From: a virus
Strand: one strand, 5' to 3'
IMG/VR virus record: IMGVR_UViG_3300032220_000857
Span: 1 to 33,247 of that record
DNA: 33,247 nucleotides
The position numbers were made by a program, and so were the translations under genes. Positions 7,108-14,813 of the stretch are shown here, one piece after another. Every line of letters starts with the position of its first letter. Position 1 is the stretch's first letter. The notes below the pieces were generated by a model, which saw only the letters and a program-made list of their open reading frames with translations, was not told the origin of the DNA and did not search any database.

Positions 7108-9115
7108 GCTGAACGTCTCGCTGGTCGGCGAAGACGAGACCATCCGCATGCTCGAGGACGCGAAGAAGCGGATGGCCGAGCTTGAGGCCAAAACGCGCTC
7201 GCTGACGGGTGCGACGCAGGCTCAGACGCAGGCGGCAAAGGCTCAAGAGGCTGCGACCACTAGCGTCAACGGCACGCTTGGACGCATGGCTGGCGCTATC
7301 TCTGGCCCGCTCGAGGGCATCGGCAAACTGAAGGAGTCCATCAACAAGGGCATCGAGATTTTCGGCTTTCTTGGCTCGGGTGTGACTGCGGTCATCACGG
7401 CGTTCAACTTCCTTTCCGATGCCTTTGACGACAGCGACGAGAAGGCCGCTGCGCTCGAGGCGCAGATGAAGAAGAACAAGGCCGAAACGGACCGGCTTAA
7501 AGCTTCGACGGACGCCCTGTCGTCGTCTTTGGCGCGCATGCAGGCGGCAACGGGTGCCTCGGCCGCAACGCTGGCAGCTTCGCGCGCAGAGCTGGCCGAG
7601 CTTCGGGGCGATACCGAGACGGCAAGGTTCGAGCGCGAAGGCGTCGCAGTCGAGCAGCTGAAGGGCAAGATTGGAGAGCTTCGCAACGAAGAGGCCAAGC
7701 GAGAAGGCGAGCGCAAGAACGCGGTGTCAGAGGCCATCAAGGCGCAAAGCGAGCTTGGCGCGCTCGAGTCCAAACAACAGCAGCTGTTGCGCGACGCAAG
7801 GCGTGAGGACAACAAGGCTCTGAGGGACTTCAACAAGGTTGAAGCGCGGGAGCGGGCGGCAGCGCTTCGAGCCGAGGCACTTGTCGTCGGCGCCAGTGTC
7901 GTCACGCAGCGCGCCAAGCTGGACTTGGCGCTAAAGAATCGGGACGCCATCGACGAGGCAAACGTCGGGCTTCAAGAAGAAATCAAACTGACCAAGGAAA
8001 TCACCAATCAACGGTTGATTAACCTCGGCAAGCCCGACATGCCTGAGGCTCGCGGCGCCGGTGGCGGTCGCGCGGCTCAAGGCCCGAGTCCGGAAGACAT
8101 TGCGCGCCAGTTGGCCGAAGAGGAAGCGCTCCGACAGGAGCGACGCGATAGGGCTAACGACTTCCGGATTGAAGAGCTGGACGAGGAGCGCAAGCACCAG
8201 CGGCGCCTCGCGCTGGCGGGCGTCGGCGAGGAGAATCTGGCAACGTTGCGCGAGACCCGCGACAAGGTTGCGGCAGAGCTTGCCAGCCTTCCGCAGGGCG
8301 CCATGGCTGCGGCCTTTGCGCCTCTCAAGACAGAGCTTGAGAAGCGACTTGTCGAGCTTGACGCGCTGGCAAAGCAGCATGCGCAGATGGGCATTGCTGA
8401 GTACTTCGACCAGGAGGCGGCGGATAAGGTGCTGTCGACTTGGGAAGCGGAGCAGAAGGCCGTCGAGGGTGTCAACGCTGCCTTGTCTGCGCTCGGCGAG
8501 ACTCGGCTGAAGGCGGCTGAGGATGCGGCGAAGATGCGCGAGCAGCTCGACCGGGAGAACCTTGCCGGCTACGTCACGAACTTCAGCGACGCGTTGCAGA
8601 CGCTTGGGCAAGTCCAAGCGCCGGCATTCGAGGTCGTGAGCGAAAGCTTGGCCGGCATCAACGCGCAGATGGGCAAGTTCAAGGACGGACAGCAGAGCTT
8701 GACGACGGCCATCGTCGGCAGTGCCGGGGCCATCGCGGGCGCGGTCGGAAAGAAGATTGACAGCGTCAAAGTGGAGGCCGGCATCCGCGCGCTTTTTGAA
8801 ACGGCCATGGGCTTTGCGACGTTGGGAAACCCGGCCGAGAGCGCGGGCCACTTCACTGCGGCGCTCATGTTTGGCCTTGTCGCTGGCGGTGCTATCAAGG
8901 CGACGCCTCGTGCAAGCGACGGCGGCGGAAGCAAGGCGCCCGCAAAGGCTGCGGCCTCGACGCGTGACAGCACGATGGGCGGCGGAGGCGGCACCATCAC
9001 GAACGTCTACAACCTGCAAACGGGCATTGTCGACGGGCAGAGCACGGCCATGGCATTCCGTCGCGCTGAGATGACGGCGCGGAACACGGGCATGGCGAGC
9101 GCGGGAGGCTGGTGA
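7082..9115 (+). CDS. Tail tape measure protein
   Basis: A 677-residue protein beginning at ATG 7082 with GGGAG ahead. Long coiled coils dominate (about residues 10-60, 120-260 and 330-470), rich in Ala, Glu, Lys and Arg. Hydrophobic Gly/Ala segments occur near residues 92-115 (GFLGSGVTAVITAFNFL), near 540-560 (AIVGSAGAIAGAVG) and near 600 (ALMFGLVAGGAI). The C-terminus is Gly-rich. This helix-plus-membrane-active layout, immediately after the frameshifted chaperones, is the standard tape measure signature: it sets tail length and may help the DNA cross the inner membrane. At roughly 0.15 nm per residue it would predict a tail near 100 nm. No lytic domain is visible inside it. Confidence 0.85.
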   Translation: MALTAARTELNVSLVGEDETIRMLEDAKKRMAELEAKTRSLTGATQAQTQAAKAQEAATTSVNGTLGRMAGAISGPLEGIGKLKESINKGIEIFGFLGSGVTAVITAFNFLSDAFDDSDEKAAALEAQMKKNKAETDRLKASTDALSSSLARMQAATGASAATLAASRAELAELRGDTETARFEREGVAVEQLKGKIGELRNEEAKREGERKNAVSEAIKAQSELGALESKQQQLLRDARREDNKALRDFNKVEARERAAALRAEALVVGASVVTQRAKLDLALKNRDAIDEANVGLQEEIKLTKEITNQRLINLGKPDMPEARGAGGGRAAQGPSPEDIARQLAEEEALRQERRDRANDFRIEELDEERKHQRRLALAGVGEENLATLRETRDKVAAELASLPQGAMAAAFAPLKTELEKRLVELDALAKQHAQMGIAEYFDQEAADKVLSTWEAEQKAVEGVNAALSALGETRLKAAEDAAKMREQLDRENLAGYVTNFSDALQTLGQVQAPAFEVVSESLAGINAQMGKFKDGQQSLTTAIVGSAGAIAGAVGKKIDSVKVEAGIRALFETAMGFATLGNPAESAGHFTAALMFGLVAGGAIKATPRASDGGGSKAPAKAAASTRDSTMGGGGGTITNVYNLQTGIVDGQSTAMAFRRAEMTARNTGMASAGGW

Positions 9116-9723
9116 TGGCGGCTCTGTTCCCGGTCATCGAGACGCGGGCGACATTTGAGACCTTCGCGCTCTCGGGTTTCGGGGGCGTGACGCGGGCGGA
9201 TGAGCGTGAAAGCGCGTGGTCTCTGACGGCGCGCGTGACGCAGGCTCTGTCGCAGGCGAACGCGTCGTTCGGCCTGGCCTTTAACGAGGCGACGAAGCAG
9301 TTGACTATGAGCGGGCCTAGCATCTTCAACATGCTGTTGACGCTTGGCGCGGACACGCTGACGGGGCTCCCGGCTACGTGCTCTGGCGCGTCTAGCTACA
9401 CGGGCTCGGCGCTGTCGTCGGTGGTCACTGTGGACGGGTTGCGCATGGCTCCGCCCGGATGGTCGACGACGGCCGGCAAACCGTCGGCGGATGGGTCGAT
9501 GGTGTCGACACCAAGGTGGACGGCGGGGTCCGTGTCGCTGGCCATGTCTGTCATCTACGCGGACGCGTTCCAAGTCTTGAAGACTTTGCGAATCGGTGTC
9601 TGGGACGTGGTCAATGAGGGCATCTGGCTCGGGCGTATCCGCGTCACGGGCTCAAGCCTAGAGCCGCAGGGGCGGTTGCCCGGCATCGTCGAGGCGCGAA
9701 TCAACGGAGTCGCCATCCCATGA
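9115..9723 (+). CDS. Putative distal tail protein
   Basis: A 202-residue protein. The ATG at 9115 overlaps the tape measure stop (TGATG) and has GGGAGG seven bases upstream; a GTG one codon earlier is less likely. It is strand-rich, with Ser/Thr/Gly loops (RATFETFALSGFGGVTRADERES, SWSLTARVTQALSQAN-like region, then IWLGRIRVTGSSLEPQGRLPG). The first gene after the tape measure usually encodes the distal tail or an M-type minor tail protein that starts the tail tip. Nothing here identifies the family by sequence, so the name is positional. Confidence 0.4.
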   Translation: MAALFPVIETRATFETFALSGFGGVTRADERESAWSLTARVTQALSQANASFGLAFNEATKQLTMSGPSIFNMLLTLGADTLTGLPATCSGASSYTGSALSSVVTVDGLRMAPPGWSTTAGKPSADGSMVSTPRWTAGSVSLAMSVIYADAFQVLKTLRIGVWDVVNEGIWLGRIRVTGSSLEPQGRLPGIVEARINGVAIP

Positions 9724-10412
9724 GGTCACTGAGTCAGGCGCTGCAACACACTCTTCCGGCGCAGCTGCCGCCTGCTGGTGCCATGCTCTACGGCTACGTC
9801 GACGCAAGCGAGACGGGCTACCGTCGGTTGCGCGCGGGTGCGACAACGTACCAGCTTGCGTCCGGCATCTATCGAGGCGACGCGCTGGCGGCTGCACTGA
9901 CTTCCTCGGGCCTTCCTACGACGCACGCAGAGGGCCGTTTTACGGTCACTCCGGCGTCATCCACATGGTTGGTCGGGCCGGACCGGCTAGGTGTCTTGCT
10001 GGGCCTTGTAGCGCGCGCAGACGGGGGCGTGCCGGCGGCGTCGTCGTTCACCTCGTCGCGCCTGTCGCCGGTCGCCATCCCGCTGGCGGGCTACCACGTC
10101 GAGGCGCAGCGGATTGACTCCGATGACGAGCAGGTTCCGGACCGGCTGGAACGCGACATGGGTTTCGCCTGGGGAGGCGCACGGGTCGTCACGGTGCTGT
10201 TGACCATGCACAAGTGGGCGCTGGACGCGTGGCTGTTTGGCTGGTGTCAGCGCGGGCGCATTACGCTTGAGGGCGGCAACGCTTCCCCGTTCGGGGCCTC
10301 GCAACCGGGCGGGGCCATCACGGGGCGCGTGATGTCGACGGCATCGCCTCGGTGGCTGGGTGACGCGCAGCTCTGGGCTGAGGTTCGGGTCACGCTCGCG
10401 GTGGAGGACTGA
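9720..10412 (+). CDS. Tail tip protein of unknown family
   Basis: A 230-residue protein coupled to the previous gene by ATGA. It is mostly beta, with Gly/Ala/Ser loops and a late Trp-rich stretch (MHKWALDAWLFGWCQRGRITLEGG). The sequence does not resemble a known enzyme. It is likely another component of the tail tip or baseplate-like complex, sitting between the distal tail candidate and the large hub protein. In lambda-type order this slot can hold an L-type or peptidase protein, but no Cys/His peptidase motif or Fe-S cysteine set is visible. Confidence 0.4.
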   Translation: MRSLSQALQHTLPAQLPPAGAMLYGYVDASETGYRRLRAGATTYQLASGIYRGDALAAALTSSGLPTTHAEGRFTVTPASSTWLVGPDRLGVLLGLVARADGGVPAASSFTSSRLSPVAIPLAGYHVEAQRIDSDDEQVPDRLERDMGFAWGGARVVTVLLTMHKWALDAWLFGWCQRGRITLEGGNASPFGASQPGGAITGRVMSTASPRWLGDAQLWAEVRVTLAVED

Positions 10413-10414
10413 CG

Positions 10415-12946
10415 ATGTCGACATGGTCGGAGCTCATCGACGCGGGCTACTCGCGCATGTTCGGGGTGGCCATCGAAGGCATACCGTATGCCTTTCTCGA
10501 GACGCAGCTATTGACCACGCTGGATGAGCCTGTCGCGGTGCCGTCGGGCTACACCTCTGCGCCAGCGTCGCTTCGCGTGCGTGAGAGCGACCGAATCAGC
10601 CGGGAGCTCGACCGTGTTACCGGGCTCGGGCGTGGCCGGTCGCTTGACCTAGTCTTTGCCCTAGACGCGCTCGCCGTCGTTGGGGCTGAACTGTTCCAGA
10701 CGCCGAGCCTCCGCGCGCAACTGACAGCGGACGCAGACGGAACGCAGACAACCTTCGCCGTGAACAGCACGACGGGCTTTCCGGCGTCGGGCTCGTTTTA
10801 CCTCGGGCGTGAGTTCTGCACCTACAGCGGCACGACGGGCACCAGCTTTACGGGCGTCACGCGGGCGGTCGCGGGCCTGAACTACCTGCACCCGTCAAGC
10901 ACGGCGAGCGGTTACAGGTTCTGCACGGACCGGCCGCAGTACTGGCGCGGCAGGTTCGTGACAGTCTACGAGCACCTCGTTGGGCCAGACGGGCGCGCTT
11001 TGGCAGGGACGGCCTGCTCTGTCGGCAGCTATTGCCGGGAGTTCTGGAAGGGCTACGTCGACGCGCAGCCGCAGATTGACGGGCGGCAGATGCTCTTGCG
11101 GTGCCTTCCCATCGAACGCCTGTTGGCGCAGGACCTTGGCGGCACGGCCAAGGGCAAGGTCGTGTTCCATCCGCTCGAGGATGCGACAGCGCCGGTGGAT
11201 GCCTTCGGGCGCTATCCCATCGTCGTCACGCCGTCGGACACGGTCTACGTCGAGAACCTAGACACCAACGACAACGCGACGCTGAGCCTTGCGACCTCGG
11301 CTCCGACCATCGTGAACCTCGACAGCGTGGCGCTAAGCGTTGAGGGTGGCGTGCGAAACTCCGCAGTGTTCTCGCCGCGGCTGGTCGCAGCGTCTGCCAG
11401 CGTTTGGACAGAGGGCGAAACGCCGCGCATGCGGTTCCGCCTGTGCTCGGAGGACCCGGCGACCAACGCGCGCGAGGTCATGACGCTGCGTGCCAACGTG
11501 TGGTTCCTGTCGCAGTTCGAGCGGCCGACTACGTACACGGAGCGCATTGATGTTCTGTCCTCTGGCGGCGGGTTCTCGGGCGACCGACAAGTGACCGGCG
11601 ACGACTTCAAGTTCGAGGTCAAGCCGAATGAGGCGTTGAATCCGTGGGTCGTCGTCAAGCCTGACCTCGAGGCCGACGGCGAGCCTACAACGTGGCCGAG
11701 CTCGGGCTACATCATGCTCGAAAACGACGAGGGCCTTGAGCTTGCGCGGTTCGCCAACGTCATTGCGGCGCCGTCGTGGGCGCAAGGGCAGCTCGTCGCG
11801 TTTCAGTTGACGGAACGAGCGTTGCAAGGAACGACGCGCATCAACCCGTTCTTGGCGTCGACGCTGGCAACGGCCGTGCCTGGAGAGCGCGGGACGCTTG
11901 AAGAAGTCATCGAGACGCTTGCGACCTCAAGCGGGACGGGCGGGCGCGGTGTGTACGACACCCTCGGCTACGGGCTGGGCCTTGGCATCCCGGGCTCGTG
12001 GTTCGACCTCGACGGCTGGCCGCTCTCGTCGCAGTACGTCGACGGCGCCAGCGACGACAAGGCAAGCGTGGAGAAGGTCGCGGGCGGGTGGCTGGCGTTG
12101 CTCGGACGATGCCTGACGCAGCGGCGTGGGACCGACGGTTACGTGCGAATCGAAGCCGTGCCGACGACGCTTGACGTCCCGGGTCTTGCGCTCACGGTCA
12201 CGCCGGCCTCCGTCATGGTCGGGTCAACTCAGGCCGAGCGTCTGTTTGAGTCGCCGAACGTCGTTCGCATCGAGGACACGCTGCGCCAGAAGCGTACCGT
12301 CAGCGTCATTCGCGACGTGCCGCGACAGCAGGCTGAGGGCGCGCGGACGGTTACGTTCATCGCGCCGGGAATCAACACGGCGTCGGCGCTCATCCTCGGA
12401 AGCAAGGTGCTGGCCCTGTCAGACGGGCAGCTTGTCGTGACGATGGGGGTGCGTCCCGGGCTCGAGCTTCAAGTCGGCGACCCGTGTCGCTTGGACCTTG
12501 ATCACCCGGCCATCTGGTCATGGGCTGACGGCGAGGTGGCGCAGTCCGTTCCGGCGCGCGTCATCGGCGAAACCATGAGCCTTGGCACGGGCGAGCGCAC
12601 GTTGACCTTCCTCGTCCCTGGACAGCAGCAGGTCGCGCGTCAGCTTTGCCCTGCGGCACGTGTCGACGGCTACCTTTCGACGGTGCTGCTCGAGGTCGAC
12701 GATATCACCGGCTTTGCGGCCGGCATGGAGGTCCGAATCTACCGGCGCGGCAACGCTGGGCTGTCGGCTACGCGGACGGTGGCAGCGGTTGATGCGACTT
12801 ACCAGACGATCGAGCTGACAACGCCGGTCGTGTCTGCCACCTATCCCGCCGACGGCGACACGTGGTTGACCTACGCGGATTTCGGCGCTGGTACGGCGGC
12901 GCAGGACGAGCACCTATACGTCTCGCGCGGGAGCTTTGAGGCATGA
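10415..12946 (+). CDS. Large tail hub / baseplate-type protein
   Basis: An 843-residue protein, the largest tail-tip gene before the fibre. The first 100 residues contain an extended segment SDRISRELDRVTGLGRGRSLDL. At about 105-150 there is a compact beta domain (TTFAVNSTTGFPASGSFYLG, then EFCTYSGTTGT) of a type used repeatedly in phage tail proteins to present a small fold. A similar module recurs near residues 745-800 (VLLEVDDITGFAAGMEVRIY). The central part is beta/alpha and looks like a hub (gp27-like) rather than an enzyme. The gene overlaps the next by ATGA. It likely forms the tip to which receptor-binding proteins attach. Confidence 0.45.
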   Translation: MSTWSELIDAGYSRMFGVAIEGIPYAFLETQLLTTLDEPVAVPSGYTSAPASLRVRESDRISRELDRVTGLGRGRSLDLVFALDALAVVGAELFQTPSLRAQLTADADGTQTTFAVNSTTGFPASGSFYLGREFCTYSGTTGTSFTGVTRAVAGLNYLHPSSTASGYRFCTDRPQYWRGRFVTVYEHLVGPDGRALAGTACSVGSYCREFWKGYVDAQPQIDGRQMLLRCLPIERLLAQDLGGTAKGKVVFHPLEDATAPVDAFGRYPIVVTPSDTVYVENLDTNDNATLSLATSAPTIVNLDSVALSVEGGVRNSAVFSPRLVAASASVWTEGETPRMRFRLCSEDPATNAREVMTLRANVWFLSQFERPTTYTERIDVLSSGGGFSGDRQVTGDDFKFEVKPNEALNPWVVVKPDLEADGEPTTWPSSGYIMLENDEGLELARFANVIAAPSWAQGQLVAFQLTERALQGTTRINPFLASTLATAVPGERGTLEEVIETLATSSGTGGRGVYDTLGYGLGLGIPGSWFDLDGWPLSSQYVDGASDDKASVEKVAGGWLALLGRCLTQRRGTDGYVRIEAVPTTLDVPGLALTVTPASVMVGSTQAERLFESPNVVRIEDTLRQKRTVSVIRDVPRQQAEGARTVTFIAPGINTASALILGSKVLALSDGQLVVTMGVRPGLELQVGDPCRLDLDHPAIWSWADGEVAQSVPARVIGETMSLGTGERTLTFLVPGQQQVARQLCPAARVDGYLSTVLLEVDDITGFAAGMEVRIYRRGNAGLSATRTVAAVDATYQTIELTTPVVSATYPADGDTWLTYADFGAGTAAQDEHLYVSRGSFEA

Positions 12947-13932
12947 CGTACACTCCGCAATACTTGAGCAACCTTGTTCCGCCCATCGCGACGACGACGG
13001 GCGCAGCATGGCAGCGGGCCCGCGCGAACCACGACCAAGTGTGGTCGACGTACGAGCCACCGGTCGCGCAGTGGGCAGGCATGCCGTTCTTCACGACGGT
13101 CACAGGCGCAGACGAGAACCTGTTCCGGTTCCGGTCGCGCAACGGCGACGACTTCGCGACTGGCGCTCCGTTGCGCGGCCTTCAGTTGCGCGTCGAGGTC
13201 TTTGCGCGTCGGACCAACGGCGCCGTTCTCGCTGGTCAAATCAGCCTGAAAGGCGGAGCGGCTACTGTGACGGCGAGCATCAGCGCCTTGACGTTTACGA
13301 AAGTCACGCTGACGGCGACGCCTGCGACTGCCGACGAGGAATGGACCGTCAGCGCCTTGGCTGCGGCTGGCGACATCGTGGAAATCTGCGCGCTTGTCGC
13401 CTATTGGCAGCCGACGTCAGTCCCTGGCGCAGTACTCTATCCCTCCGGCTTTCGCACGGCGGAGGCCAGTTGGGACTCAACGGACCGAGCTATTTCGACG
13501 GAGCTCGCGGCGCGACTGCTTGACGGCCCGGTATGCATCGCCAAGGACCGGCCGGCCTGCATCTTCTCGCACCTGTGGCGCGCCAACTCAGACGACTCCA
13601 GCTTTTCCAAAATGCCGTGGTTGTCTCAGGACTTGATTGTGTGGGGCGTGTCCGAGAACACGGAACGCGTCATGTGCGGGCGTGGCCGGATTCCGCGGGC
13701 GGATATCAGGTCTCGGCCCTACGTCGTGACCTACTACCTGCGCAGCTCCGTATCCGCGACGGGCTCGATTGCCATCGGAGCGTCAAGCTTCGCGGTCGGC
13801 GCGAACGCTTACGGCTCGTTCGAGCTAGAGCTAGGCCCGGTTGACGTTGACATCACGGCAAGCGTCGACGCTGTCGGTGTCGGCGAGTGGGCATACTTCG
13901 AGAGCGTGCAAGTCTGGAGGCAAGCGGAATGA
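12943..13932 (+). CDS. Tail-associated beta-sandwich protein
   Basis: A 329-residue protein starting in an ATGA overlap. It looks built from two beta-sandwich-like domains. The N-terminal one spans about residues 60-165 (LRGLQLRVEVFARRTNGAV, FTKVTLTATPATADEEW); the C-terminal one about 235-329 (SRPYVVTYYLRSSVSATGS, GSFELELGPVDVDITAS). Both resemble carbohydrate-binding or jelly-roll modules that describe amplitude and motion of strands, with a FESVQVWRQ ending typical of such modules. A role in host-surface contact or fibre attachment is likely. No enzymatic residues are recognised. Confidence 0.4.
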   Translation: MTYTPQYLSNLVPPIATTTGAAWQRARANHDQVWSTYEPPVAQWAGMPFFTTVTGADENLFRFRSRNGDDFATGAPLRGLQLRVEVFARRTNGAVLAGQISLKGGAATVTASISALTFTKVTLTATPATADEEWTVSALAAAGDIVEICALVAYWQPTSVPGAVLYPSGFRTAEASWDSTDRAISTELAARLLDGPVCIAKDRPACIFSHLWRANSDDSSFSKMPWLSQDLIVWGVSENTERVMCGRGRIPRADIRSRPYVVTYYLRSSVSATGSIAIGASSFAVGANAYGSFELELGPVDVDITASVDAVGVGEWAYFESVQVWRQAE

Positions 13933-14456
13933 CGACGGCGGCACGGCCCCCACAGTACGACATCAGCCTTGACACGCTTGAGCGCCAACGCAGCCTGCGC
14001 GACTACCAGCGCGCAGACGCGGCGCTTGTCCGGACCATTGAGGCGCAGCAGCACGCGCTAATATGCGGATGGGGAACGCCTCCGCAGTGCTTTAGCTTTT
14101 CCATCGGCTACGGCTACTCAACCTCAAGCACGTTCGACATGCTGCTCCGGGTTCCGCCGTTCTGCACCAAGTTTCGCGTCGCCATCCTCGCGACCGGAAA
14201 CTACAAGTACACGATCCAGTGCGGGGCGCTTCAGGCGACCATCCTTGAGCGCACGTCAGACCGATTGATGGGAGACCCTATCTGGCAAGACGGCGCAGCG
14301 ATGCCAAGTATTGGCAACGATACGGGATTTCTTGAGGTCCTAGCGACGCAGCAGGCGACGTGGCAAACTGTGGGCGCGCGTCTGACAGTGGCCAGCCCCG
14401 GATACGGCGCGCTCTACTCTTTCGCCTTTTACCCCTTGCTCGAACAGGCGGTCTGA
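13929..14456 (+). CDS. Tail-tip hypothetical protein
   Basis: A 175-residue protein. ATG 13929 overlaps the upstream stop (ATGA) and is preferred to an earlier in-frame start at 13887, which would lie inside the previous gene. The N-terminus is helical and charged (LDTLERQRSLRDYQRADAALVRTIEAQQHAL); the rest is beta with aromatic residues (FSFSIGYGYSTSSTF, FRVAILATGNYKYTIQ). No family was recognised. The helix-then-beta arrangement could be a collar that trimerises and holds the neighbouring beta proteins. Confidence 0.45.
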   Translation: MTTAARPPQYDISLDTLERQRSLRDYQRADAALVRTIEAQQHALICGWGTPPQCFSFSIGYGYSTSSTFDMLLRVPPFCTKFRVAILATGNYKYTIQCGALQATILERTSDRLMGDPIWQDGAAMPSIGNDTGFLEVLATQQATWQTVGARLTVASPGYGALYSFAFYPLLEQAV

Positions 14457-14458
14457 CG

Positions 14459-14812
14459 ATGCGACGCACCATGGCCCTCCGGGACTTCTTGCAGGTTACG
14501 CGTGTCTCGCTCTCGACTGCCAGCCCTAGCGCGACGATGCTGATGCCGCTCGCGAATGACTTCCGCCTTTTGCTCGTCGGCGACCCGTCCGGCCTGACGG
14601 TGCTGTTCCGCAACGTGCATGAGCTGTCGACTGGCAGCCCGGACGCTGGCGACACTGCGGCGCTCTCGGCGAGCGAGTGCTCGGAGCTGTCGGAATACCG
14701 TGCCGATAGCGGGTGGATTCCGGCGCAGCCCTCGGGCGTCAGGCTCGAGCTGACGCTCGGCTCCGCTGCCGACGTGATCGTGGAATACACCTCGCGGACC
14801 CGGCCGGCCTGA
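14459..14812 (+). CDS. Small tail-associated hypothetical protein
   Basis: A 117-residue protein from ATG 14459, two bases after the previous stop; a second ATG at 14471 is an alternative. The core is beta-strand rich (ATMLMPLANDFRLLLVGDP, SGVRLELTLGSAADVIVEY). A central Ser/Ala/Glu helix-like patch (DTAALSASECSELSEY) interrupts it. No family was recognised. It sits directly before the giant fibre gene, so it may be an adaptor linking the fibre to the tail tip or a folding helper for it. Confidence 0.45.
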   Translation: MRRTMALRDFLQVTRVSLSTASPSATMLMPLANDFRLLLVGDPSGLTVLFRNVHELSTGSPDAGDTAALSASECSELSEYRADSGWIPAQPSGVRLELTLGSAADVIVEYTSRTRPA

Positions 14813-14813
14813 C

